Positions 51,397 through 63,064 of a stretch of DNA of 64,000 bases are shown here, in pieces. The DNA is from Sarcomyxa edulis (Eukaryota > Basidiomycota > Agaricomycetes > Agaricales > Mycenaceae), in the NCBI GenBank assembly GCA_009761415.1, contig QUOL01000022.1:306517-370516 (forward strand), written 5' to 3'. The notes under the pieces were generated by a model, which searched no databases, had not been told where the DNA came from, and saw only the letters and a list, made by a program, of their open reading frames with translations. The position numbers and the translations under genes are program-made. How positions within the stretch are numbered: position 1 is the first letter of the stretch; each line of letters starts with the position of its first letter.

Positions 51397-52957
51397 TATG
51401 TTTCTTATCCGGGAATAGGGCGCCCTATTCCACTAACCCCGAGGTCATTTCAAGGCAAAACGGAGGAAAAAGGTGACGGAATAGGGCGTTCAGTCACGAA
51501 ATGTCACGGAATAGGGTGTTTTGTGACGGAATAGGGCGTTCGGTCACGGAATAGGGCGTCCTGTGACGGAATAGGGCGTTCTTTGACACAACAGTAGGAG
51601 CCAGAGCATTTTCCAAATAAGACACTGGCTTGTTATTTGGAACATCCAAGAATGCAAAAGCGAGTACCAAGACGTGTCTGAGAGAGACAAGTAAAAATCA
51701 GGGATCAAAGAGGGAACCAGAGCATTTTTCAAATAAGACACTGGCTTGTTATTTGGAAACATCAAAAAATGCAAAAGCGAGTGACAAGGCGTGTCTGAGT
51801 GAGAAGTAAAAATCAGGTATCAAAGAGGGAACCATCGAAGTGGAGAAGACGTCAACCATCCACCAAGCGCGAGACAAAGACCAAAGTGAACGGTCAACGC
51901 ATCAGTTGCGACAAAAACAGAGACTGACTCTGAGAGGCAAGACAAGAAGGCAGACCAACCTTCAGCCGTGCAACCCCAAGATGGAGATGAAGTGTATGCA
52001 TCAGAGACGCAAAAATATCAGATCAAAGAGCGAACCATCGAAGTGGACAGACCGATACAAGACGATCAAGACAACGAACGGTCAAAACGCAAGTGAAACA
52101 GGGATGAAGCCGTTAGACCCGTAATCGGAATCAGCCGCTACCCCCCCAGCTGGGACGTTAGGGTTGGGGTAGTTAGGCGGTTAGGGTTAGTGTTAGGCGT
52201 TAGGGTTAGTGTTAGGTGTTAGGGTTGAGGATCATATAAAAAAAAAGTGCGAGTTAGTATCAGAGTCAGAGTGTCAGTGTCAGTGTCAGTGCAGACATCA
52301 ACTCACATACAAAATCAAGATAGTCAGACAGTCAGTCAAGTGAGCAACCGACCTATCTCAAACAAGTCAACGAGCGACCCTTTCAAAAATAAAATGTGCA
52401 TCACAATCAATTGTGGATCAAGTCAACATAGTCAGTCAGACTCACATTCCAAATAAGATGACGCCCCACTATTTGGAAACTAAGTCACCAACACCAAGTC
52501 TGAGATCAATTGTGGATCAAGTCAACAGAGTCAGTCAGACCCACATTCCAAATAAGATGACGCCCCACTATTTGAAACTGAGTCACCAACACCAGTCACC
52601 AACACCAAGTCTAAGATGAATTGTGGATCAAGTCAACATAGTCAGACTCACATTCCAAATAAGACGACATCCCACTATTTGAAACTGAGTCACCAACACC
52701 AAGTCTGATGCAAGAACACTTAGGGTTACAATGTTTCAAATAAGATGACACTCCACTATTTGGAGCCATCGACACCAAGTGAGTCCAAACTAACCCCGAG
52801 TAACCCCGAGCTGAAACAACACGGAAATAACCCCGTGTAACCCCGAGCTTAAACAGCACAGAAATAACCCCGAGTAACCCCGAGCTCATTTACGACAAAC
52901 GACAAGGAAACAACTCCAAGCTACCCCAGCGTCACGCTATGAGAAGCGACCGGATCA
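51397..52957 (+). repeat. Array unit 12 (1,561 bp, longest variant)
   Basis: Longer because the hairpin segment (GAGCATTTT-CAAATAAGACACTG) is present twice. It carries ACGGAGGAAAA and AGAGAGACAAG variants that recur in unit 24. Confidence 0.93.
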
Positions 52958-52986
52958 TATGTTTCTTATCCGGGAATAGGGCGCCC
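52958..52986 (+). repeat. Array unit 13 (29 bp, minimal)
   Basis: Truncated inside the palindrome at GGGCGCCC. The intact continuation TAT overlaps the next unit's TAT. Confidence 0.92.
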
Positions 52987-54427
52987 TATGTTTCTTATCC
53001 GGGAATAGGGCGCCCTATTCCACTAACCCCGAGGTCATTTCAAGGCAAAACGGACGAAAAAGGTGACGGAATAGGGCGTTCAGTCACGAAATGTCACGGA
53101 ATAGGGTGTTTTGTGACGGAATAGGGCGTTCGGTCACGGAATAGGGCGTCCTGTGACGGAATAGGGCGTTCTTTGACACAACAGTAGGAGCCAGAGCATT
53201 TTCCAAATAAGACACTGGCTTGTTATTTGGAACATCCAAGAATGCAAAAGCGAGTACCAAGACGTGTCTGAGAGAAAAGTAAAAAATCATGGATCAAAGA
53301 GGGAACCATCGAAGTGGAAAAGACGTCAACCATACACCAAGACCAAAGTGAACGGTCAAAGCATCAGTTGCGACAAAAACGAAAAACCAACTCTGAGAGG
53401 CAAGACAAGAAGGCAATCAACCTTCAGCCGTGCAACCCCAAGATCGAGATGAAGTGTATGCATCAGAGACGCAAAAATATGAGATCAAAGAGGGAACCAT
53501 CGAAGTGGACAGACCGATACAAGACAAAGAACGGTCAAAACGCAAGTGAAACAGGGATGAAGCCGTTAGACCCGTAATCGGAATCAGCCGCTACCCCCCC
53601 AGCTGGGACGTTAGGGTTGGGGTAGTTAGGCGGTTAGGGTTAGTGTTAGGCGTTCGGGTTAGTGTTAGGTGTTAGGGTTGAGGATCATATAAAAAAAAAG
53701 TGCGAGTCAGTATCAGAGTCAGAGTGTCAGTGTCAGTGTCAGTATCAGTGCAGGTCAGAGTCAGCATCAGTGCAGACATCAAATCAGACAGTCAGTCAAG
53801 TCAGCAACCGACCTATCTCAAACAAGTCAACGAGCGACCGTTTCAAAAATAAAATGTGCATCACAATCAATTGTGGATCAAGTCAACATAGTCAGTCAGA
53901 CTCACATTCCACATAAGACGGCACCCCACTATTTGGAAACTAAGTCACCAACACCAAGTCTAAGATCAATTGTGGATCAAGTCAACAGAGTCAGTCAGAC
54001 CCACATTCCAAATAAGATGACGCCCCACTATTTGAAACTGAGTCACCAACACCAGTCACCAACACCAAGTCTAAGATGAATTGTGGATCAAGTCAACATA
54101 GTCAGACTCGCATTCCAAATAAGACGACATCCCACTATTTGAAACTGAGTCACCAACACCAAGTCTGATGCAAGAACACTTAGGGTTACAATGTTTCAAA
54201 TAAGATGACACTCCACTATTTGGAGCCATCGACACCAAGTGAGTCCAAACTAACCCCGAGTAACCCCGTGTGACCCCGAGTTCAAACGACATGGAAATAA
54301 CCCCGTGTAACCCCGAGCTCAAACAGCACAGAAATAACCCCGAGTAACCCCGAGCTCATTTACGACAAACGACAAGGAAACAACTCCAAGCTACCCCAGC
54401 GTCACGCTATGAGAAGCGACCGGATCA
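52987..54427 (+). repeat. Array unit 14 (1,441 bp, full length)
   Basis: Full unit of the GCGTTCGGG subtype, ending CGACCGGATCA. Last unit before the repeated block. Confidence 0.95.
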
Positions 54428-54748
54428 TATGTTTCTTATCCGGGAATAGGGCGCCCTATTCCACTAACCCCGAGGTCATTTCAAGGCAAAACGGACGAAA
54501 AAGGTGACGGAATAGGGTGTTCAGTCACGAAATGTCACGGAATAGGGTGTTTTGTGACGGAATAGGGCGTTCGGTCACGGAATAGGGCGTCCTGTGACGG
54601 AATAGGGCGTTCTTTGACACAACAGTAGGAGCCAGAGCATTTTCCAAATAAGACACTGGCTTGTTATTTGGAACATCCAAGAATGCAAAAGCGAGTACCA
54701 AGACGTGTCTGAGAGAAAAGTAAAAAATCATGGATCAAAGAGGGAACC
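54428..54748 (+). repeat. Array unit 15 (321 bp)
   Basis: Counterpart of unit 1, offset 9,847 bp. First unit of the second block. Confidence 0.93.
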
Positions 54749-55030
54749 TATGTTTCTTATCCGGGAATAGGGCGCCCTATTCCACTAACCCCGAGGTCAT
54801 TTCAAGGCAAAACGGACGAAAAAGGTGACGGAATAGGGCGTTCAGTCACGAAATGTCACGGAATAGGGTGTTTTGTGACGGAATAGGGCGTTCGGTCACG
54901 GAATAGGGCGTCCTGTGACGGAATAGGGCGTTCTCTGACACAACAGTAGGAGCCAGAGCGTTTTTCAAATAAGACACTGGCTTGTTATTTGGAAGATCCA
55001 AGAATGCAAAAGCGAGTACCAAGACGTGTC
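54749..55030 (+). repeat. Array unit 16 (282 bp)
   Basis: Counterpart of unit 2, with the same private variants. Confidence 0.93.
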
Positions 55031-56451
55031 TATGTTTCTTATCCGGGAATAGGGCGCCCTATTCCACTAACCCCGAGGTCATTTCAAGGCAAAACGGACG
55101 AAAAAGGTGACGGAATAGGGTGTTCAGTCACGAAATGTCACGGAATAGGGCGTTCGGTCACGGAATAGGGCGTCCTGTGACGGAATAGGGCGTTCTTTGA
55201 CACAACAGTAGGAGCCAGAGCATTTTCCAAATAAGACACTGGCTTGTTATTTGGAACATCCAAGAATGCAAAAGCGAGTACCAAGACGTGTCTGAGAGAA
55301 AAGTAAAAAATCATGGATCAAAGAGGGAACCATCGAAGTGGAGAAGACGTCAACCATACACCAAGACCAAAGTGAACGGTCAAAGCATCAGTTGCGACAA
55401 AAACGAAAAACCAACTCTGAGAGGCAAGACAAGAAGGCAATCAACCTTCAGCCGTGCAACCCCAAGATCGAGATGAAGTGTATGCATCAGAGACGCAAAA
55501 ATATGAGATCAAAGAGGGAACCATCGAAGTGGACAGACCGATACAAGACAAAGAACGGTCAAAACGCAAGTAAAACAGGGATGAAGCCGTTAGACCCGTA
55601 ATCGGAATCAGCCGCTACCCCCCCAGCTGGGACGTTAGGGTTGGGGTAGTTAGGCGGTTAGGGTTAGTGTTAGGCGTTCGGGTTAGTGTTAGGTGTTAGG
55701 GTTGAGGATCATATAAAAAAAAAGTGCGAGTCAGTATCAGAGTCAGAGTGTCAGTGTCAGTGTCAGTATCAGTGCAGGTCAGAGTCAGCATCAGTGCAGA
55801 CATCAAATCAGACAGTCAGTCAAGTCAGCAACCGACCTATCTCAAACAAGTCAACGAGCGACCGTTTCAAAAATAAAATGTGCATCACAATCAATTGTGG
55901 ATCAAGTCAACATAGTCAGTCAGACTCACATTCCACATAAGACGGCACCCCACTATTTGGAAACTAAGTCACCAACACCAAGTCTAAGATCAATTGTGGA
56001 TCAAGTCAACAGAGTCAGTCAGACCCACATTCCAAATAAGATGACGCCCCACTATTTGAAACTGAGTCACCAACACCAGTCACCAACACCAAGTCTAAGA
56101 TGAATTGTGGATCAAGTCAACATAGTCAGACTCGCATTCCAAATAAGACGACATCCCACTATTTGAAACTGAGTCACCAACACCAAGTCTGATGCAAGAA
56201 CACTTAGGGTTACAATGTTTCAAATAAGATGACACTCCACTATTTGGAGCCATCGACACCAAGTGAGTCCAAACTAACCCCGAGTAACCCCGTGTGACCC
56301 CGAGTTCAAACGACATGGAAATAACCCCGTGTAACCCCGAGCTCAAACAGCACAGAAATAACCCCGAGTAACCCCGAGCTCATTTACGACAAACGACAAG
56401 GAAACAACTCCAAGCTACCCCAGCGTCACGCTATGAGAAGCGACCGGATCA
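55031..56451 (+). repeat. Array unit 17 (1,421 bp, full length)
   Basis: Counterpart of unit 3. Confidence 0.93.
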
Positions 56452-56831
56452 TATGTTTCTTATCCGGGAATAGGGCGCCCTATTCCACTAACCCCGAGGT
56501 CATTTCAAGGCAAAACGGACGAAAAAGGTGACGGAATAGGGTGTTCAGTCACGAAATGTCACGGAATAGGGCGTTCGGTCACGGAATAGGGCGTTCTTTG
56601 ACACAACAGTAGGAGCCAGAGCATTTTCCAAATAAGACACTGGCTTGTTATTTGGAACATCCAAGAATGCAAAAGCGAGTACCAAGACGTGTCTGAGAGA
56701 AAAGTAAAAAATCATGGATCAAAGAGGGAACCATCGAAGTGGAGAAGACGTCAACCATACACCAAGACCAAAGTGAACGGTCAAAGCATCAGTTGCGACA
56801 AAAACGAAAAACCAACTCTGAGAGGCAAGAC
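56452..56831 (+). repeat. Array unit 18 (380 bp)
   Basis: Counterpart of unit 4. Confidence 0.93.
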
Positions 56832-57910
56832 TATGTTTCTTATCCGGGAATAGGGCGCCCTATTCCACTAACCCCGAGGTCATTTCAAGGCAAAACGGAC
56901 GAAAAAGGTGACGGAATAGGGCGTTCAGTCACGAAATGTCACGGAATAGGGTGTTTTGTGACGGAATAGGGCGTTCGGTCACGGAATAGGGCGTCCTGTG
57001 ACGGAATAGGGCGTTCTTTGACACAACAGTAGGAGCCAGAGCATTTTCCAAATAAGACACTGGCTTGTTATTTGGAACATCCAAGAATGCAAAAGCGAGT
57101 ACCAAGACGTGTCTGAGAGAAAAGTAAAAAATCATGGATCAAAGAGGGAACCATCGAAGTGGAGAAGACGTCAACCATACACCAAGACCAAAGTGAACGG
57201 TCAAAGCATCGGTTGCGACAAAAACGAAAAACCAACTCTGAGAGGCAAGACAAGAAGGCAATCAACCTTCAGCCGTGCAACCCCAAGATCGAGATGAAGT
57301 GTATGCATCAGAGACGCAAAAATATGAGATCAAAGAGGGAACCATCGAAGTGGACAGACCGATACAAGACAAAGAACGGTCAAAACGCAAGTAAAACAGG
57401 GATGAAGCCGTTAGACCCGTAATCGGAATCAGCCGCTACCCCCCCAGCTGGGACGTTAGGGTTGGGGTAGTTAGGCGGTTAGGGTTAGTGTTAGGCGTTA
57501 GGGTTAGTGTTAGGTGTTAGGGTTGAGGATCATATAAAAAAAAAGTGCGAGTTAGTATCAGAGTCAGAGTGTCAGTGTCAGTGTCAGTGCAGACATCAAC
57601 TCACATACAAAATCAAGATAGTCAGACAGTCAGTCAAGTGAGCAACCGACCTATCTCAAACAAGTCAACGAGCGACCGTTTCAAAAATAAAATGTGCATC
57701 ACAATCAATTGTGGATCAAGTCAACATAGTCAGTCAGACTCACATTCCAAATAAGATGACGCCCCACTATTTGGAAACTAAGTCACCAACACCAAGTCTG
57801 AGATCAATTGTGGATCAAGTCAACAGAGTCAGTCAGACCCACATTCCAAATAAGATGACGCCCCACTATTTGAAACTGAGTCACCAACACCAAGTCTGAT
57901 GCAAGAACAC
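56832..57910 (+). repeat. Array unit 19 (1,079 bp)
   Basis: Counterpart of unit 5, including the private GCATCGGTTGCG variant. Confidence 0.93.
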
Positions 57911-58681
57911 TATGTTTCTTATCCGGGAATAGGGCGCCCTATTCCACTAACCCCGAGGTCATTTCAAGGCAAAACGGACGAAAAAGGTGACGGAATAGGG
58001 CGTTCAGTCACGAAATGTCACGGAATAGGGTGTTTTGTGACGGAATAGGGCGTTCGGTCACGGAATAGGGCGTCCTGTGACGGAATAGGGCGTTCTTTGA
58101 CACAACAGTAGGAGCCAGAGCATTTTCCAAATAAGACACTGGCTTGTTATTTGGAACATCCAAGAATGCAAAAGCGAGTACCAAGACGTGTCTGAGAGAA
58201 AAGTAAAAAATCATGGATCAAAGAGGGAACCATCGAAGTGGAGAAGACGTCAACCATACACCAAGACCAAAGTGAACGGTCAAAGCATCAGTTGCGACAA
58301 AAACGAAAAACCAACTCTGAGAGGCAAGACAAGAAGGCAATCAACCTTCAGCCGTGCAACCCCAAGATCGAGATGAAGTGTATGCATCAGAGACGCAAAA
58401 ATATGAGATCAAAGAGGGAACCATCGAAGTGGACAGACCGATACAAAACAAAGAACGGTCAAAACGCAAGTAAAACAGGGATGAAGCCGTTAGACCCGTA
58501 ATCGGAATCAGCCGCTACCCCCCCAGCTGGGACGTTAGGGTTGGGGTAGTTAGGCGGTTAGGGTTAGTGTTAGGCGTTAGGGTTAGTGTTAGGTGTTAGG
58601 GTTGAGGATCATATAAAAAAAAAGTGCGAGTTAGTATCAGAGTCAGAGTGTCAGTGTCAGTGTCAGTGCAGACATCAACTC
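57911..58681 (+). repeat. Array unit 20 (771 bp)
   Basis: Counterpart of unit 7. The 229-bp unit expected before it is absent, so the offset falls to 9,618 bp. Confidence 0.93.
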
Positions 58682-58724
58682 TATGTTTCTTATCCGGGAA
58701 TAGGGCGCCCTATTCCACTAACCC
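58682..58724 (+). repeat. Array unit 21 (43 bp, minimal)
   Basis: Counterpart of unit 8. Confidence 0.93.
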
Positions 58725-60165
58725 TATGTTTCTTATCTGGGAATAGGGCGCCCTATTCCACTAACCCCGAGGTCATTTCAAGGCAAAACGGACGAAAAAG
58801 GTGACGGAATAGGGTGTTCAGTCACGAAATGTCACGGAATAGGGTGTTTTGTGACGGAATAGGGCGTTCGGTCACGGAATAGGGCGTCCTGTGACGGAAT
58901 AGGGCGTTCTTTGACACAACAGTAGGAGCCAGAGCATTTTCCAAATAAGACACTGGCTTGTTATTTGGAACATCCAAGAATGCAAAAGCGAGTACCAAGA
59001 CGTGTCTGAGAGAAAAGTAAAAAATCATGGATCAAAGAGGGAACCATCGAAGTGGAGAAGACGTCAACCATACACCAAGACCAAAGTGAACGGTCAAAGC
59101 ATCAGTTGCGACAAAAACGAAAAACCAACTCTGAGAGGCAAGACAAGAAGGCAATCAACCTTCAGCCGTGCAACCCCAAGATCGAGATGAAGTGTATGCA
59201 TCAGAGACGCAAAAATATGAGATCAAAGAGGGAACCATCGAAGTGGACAGACCGATACAAGACAAAGAACGGTCAAAACGCAAGTAAAACAGGGATGAAG
59301 CCGTTAGACCCGTAATCGGAATCAGCCGCTACCCCCCCAGCTGGGACGTTAGGGTTGGGGTAGTTAGGCGGTTAGGGTTAGTGTTAGGCGTTCGGGTTAG
59401 TGTTAGGTGTTAGGGTTGAGGATCATATAAAAAAAAAGTGCGAGTCAGTATCAGAGTCAGAGTGTCAGTGTCAGTGTCAGTATCAGTGCAGGTCAGAGTC
59501 AGCATCAGTGCAGACATCAAATCAGACAGTCAGTCAAGTCAGCAACCGACCTATCTCAAACAAGTCAACGAGCGACCGTTTCAAAAATAAAATGTGCATC
59601 ACAATCAATTGTGGATCAAGTCAACATAGTCAGTCAGACTCACATTCCACATAAGACGGCACCCCACTATTTGGAAACTAAGTCACCAACACCAAGTCTA
59701 AGATCAATTGTGGATCAAGTCAACAGAGTCAGTCAGACCCACATTCCAAATAAGATGACGCCCCACTATTTGAAACTGAGTCACCAACACCAGTCACCAA
59801 CACCAAGTCTAAGATGAATTGTGGATCAAGTCAACATAGTCAGACTCGCATTCCAAATAAGACGACATCCCACTATTTGAAACTGAGTCACCAACACCAA
59901 GTCTGATGCAAGAACACTTAGGGTTACAATGTTTCAAATAAGATGACACTCCACTATTTGGAGCCATCGACACCAAGTGAGTCCAAACTAACCCCGAGTA
60001 ACCCCGTGTGACCCCGAGTTCAAACGACATGGAAATAACCCCGTGTAACCCCGAGCTCAAACAGCACAGAAATAACCCCGAGTAACCCCGAGCTCATTTA
60101 CGACAAACGACAAGGAAACAACTCCAAGCTACCCCAGCGTCACGCTATGAGAAGCGACCGGATCA
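58725..60165 (+). repeat. Array unit 22 (1,441 bp, full length)
   Basis: Counterpart of unit 9, with the same TTATCTGGG left-end variant. End of the second block. Confidence 0.93.
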
Positions 60166-61566
60166 TATGTTTCTTATCCGGGAATAGGGCGCCCTATTCC
60201 ACTAACCCCGAGGTCATTTCAAGGCAAAACGGACGAAAAAGGTGACGGAATAGGGTGTTCAGTCACGAAATGTCACGGAATAGGGCGTTCGGTCACGGAA
60301 TAGGGCGTTCTTTGACACAACAGTAGGAGCCAGAGCATTTTCCAAATAAGACACTGGCTTGTTATTTGGAACATCCAAGAATGCAAAAGCGAGTACCAAG
60401 ACGTGTCTGAGAGAAAAGTAAAAAATCATGGATCAAAGAGGGAACCATCGAAGTGGAGAAGACGTCAACCATACACCAAGACCAAAGTGAACGGTCAAAG
60501 CATCAGTTGCGACAAAAACGAAAAACCAACTCTGAGAGGCAAGACAAGAAGGCAATCAACCTTCAGCCGTGCAACCCCAAGATCGAGATGAAGTGTATGC
60601 ATCAGAGACGCAAAAATATGAGATCAAAGAGGGAACCATCGAAGTGGACAGACCGATACAAGACAAAGAACGGTCAAAACGCAAGTAAAACAGGGATGAA
60701 GCCGTTAGACCCGTAATCGGAATCAGCCGCTACCCCCCCAGCTGGGACGTTAGGGTTGGGGTAGTTAGGCGGTTAGGGTTAGTGTTAGGCGTTCGGGTTA
60801 GTGTTAGGTGTTAGGGTTGAGGATCATATAAAAAAAAAGTGCGAGTCAGTATCAGAGTCAGAGTGTCAGTGTCAGTGTCAGTATCAGTGCAGGTCAGAGT
60901 CAGCATCAGTGCAGACATCAAATCAGACAGTCAGTCAAGTCAGCAACCGACCTATCTCAAACAAGTCAACGAGCGACCGTTTCAAAAATAAAATGTGCAT
61001 CACAATCAATTGTGGATCAAGTCAACATAGTCAGTCAGACTCACATTCCACATAAGACGGCACCCCACTATTTGGAAACTAAGTCACCAACACCAAGTCT
61101 AAGATCAATTGTGGATCAAGTCAACAGAGTCAGTCAGACCCACATTCCAAATAAGATGACGCCCCACTATTTGAAACTGAGTCACCAACACCAGTCACCA
61201 ACACCAAGTCTAAGATGAATTGTGGATCAAGTCAACATAGTCAGACTCGCATTCCAAATAAGACGACATCCCACTATTTGAAACTGAGTCACCAACACCA
61301 AGTCTGATGCAAGAACACTTAGGGTTACAATGTTTCAAATAAGATGACACTCCACTATTTGGAGCCATCGACACCAAGTGAGTCCAAACTAACCCCGAGT
61401 AACCCCGTGTGACCCCGAGTTCAAACGACGTGGAAATAACCCCGTGTAACCCCGAGCTCAAACAGCACAGAAATAACCCCGAGTAACCCCGAGCTCATTT
61501 ACGACAAACGACAAGGAAACAACTCCAAGCTACCCCAGCGTCACGCTATGAGAAGCGACCGGATCA
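60166..61566 (+). repeat. Array unit 23 (1,401 bp, full length)
   Basis: Only three 20-bp repeats, like unit 4, but continues to the CGACCGGATCA end. Confidence 0.94.
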
Positions 61567-62523
61567 TATGTTTCTTATCCGGGAATAGGGCGCCCTATTC
61601 CACTAACCCCGAGGTCATTTCAAGGCAAAACGGAGGAAAAAGGTGACGGAATAGGGCGTTCAGTCACGAAATGTCACGGAATAGGGTGTTTTGTGACGGA
61701 ATAGGGCGTTCGGTCACGGAATAGGGCGTCCTGTGACGGAATAGGGCGTTCTTTGACACAACAGTAGGAGCCAGAGCATTTTCCAAATAAGACACTGGCT
61801 TGTTATTTGGAACATCCAAGAATGCAAAAGCGAGTACCAAGACGTGTCTGAGAGAGACAAGTAAAAATCAGGGATCAAAGAGGGAACCAGAGCATTTTTC
61901 AAATAAGACACTGGCTTGTTATTTGGAAACATCAAAAAATGCAAAAGCAAGTGACAAGGCGTGTCTGAGTGAGAAGTAAAAATCAGGTATCAAAGAGGGA
62001 ACCATCGAAGTGGAGAAGACGTCAACCATCCACCAAGCGCGAGACAAAGACCAAAGTGAACGGTCAACGCATCAGTTGCGACAAAAACAGAGACTGACTC
62101 TGAGAGGCAAGACAAGAAGGCAGACCAACCTTCAGCCGTGCAACCCCAAGATGGAGATGAAGTGTATGCATCAGAGACGCAAAAATATCAGATCAAAGAG
62201 CGAACCATCGAAGTGGACAGACCGATACAAGACGATCAAGACAACGAACGGTCAAAACGCAAGTGAAACAGGGATGAAGCCGTTAGACCCGTAATCGGAA
62301 TCAGCCGCTACCCCCCCAGCTGGGACGTTAGGGTTGGGGTAGTTAGGCGGTTAGGGTTAGTGTTAGGCGTTAGGGTTAGTGTTAGGTGTTAGGGTTGAGG
62401 ATCATATAAAAAAAAAGTGCGAGTTAGTATCAGAGTCAGAGTGTCAGTGTCAGTGTCAGTGCAGACATCAACTCACATACAAAATCAAGATAGTCAGACA
62501 GTCAGTCAAGTGAGCAACCGACC
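61567..62523 (+). repeat. Array unit 24 (957 bp, truncated)
   Basis: Same subtype as unit 12 (ACGGAGGAAAA, doubled hairpin segment). Ends at GCAACCGACC; the intact continuation TAT overlaps the next unit start by 3 nt. Confidence 0.93.
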
Positions 62524-63035
62524 TATGTTTCTTATCCGGGAATAGGGCGCCCTATTCCACTAACCCCGAGGTCATTTCAAGGCAAAACGGACGAAAAAGG
62601 TGACAGAATAGGGCGTTCAGTCACGAAATGTCACGGAATAGGGTGTTTTGTGACGGAATAGGGCGTTCGGTCACGGAATAGGGCGTCCTGTGACGGAATA
62701 GGGCGTTCTTTGACACAACAGTAGGAGCCAGAGCATTTTCCAAATAAGACACTGGCTTGTTATTTGGAACATCCAAGAATGCAAAAGCGAGTACCAAGAC
62801 GTGTCTGAGAGAAAAATAAAAAATCATGGATCAAAGAGGGAACCATCGAAGTGGAGAAGACGTCAACCATACACCAAGACCAAAGTGAACGGGCAAAGCA
62901 TCAGTTGCGACAAAAACGAAAAACCAACTCTGAGAGGCAAGACAAGAAGGCAATCAACCTTCAGCCGTGCAACCCCAAGATCGAGATGAAGTGTATGCAT
63001 CAGAGACGCAAAAATATGAGATCAAAGAGGGAACC
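62524..63035 (+). repeat. Array unit 25 (512 bp, truncated)
   Basis: Ends at the second GAGGGAACC of the spacer. Carries single-base variants (TGACAGAATAGGG, GAACGGGCAAAG) not seen in other units. Confidence 0.93.
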
Positions 63036-63064
63036 TATGTTTCTTATCCGGGAATAGGGCGCCC
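63036..63064 (+). repeat. Array unit 26 (29 bp, minimal)
   Basis: Identical to unit 13: cut at GGGCGCCC inside the palindrome, but in a different neighbourhood. Confidence 0.92.
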
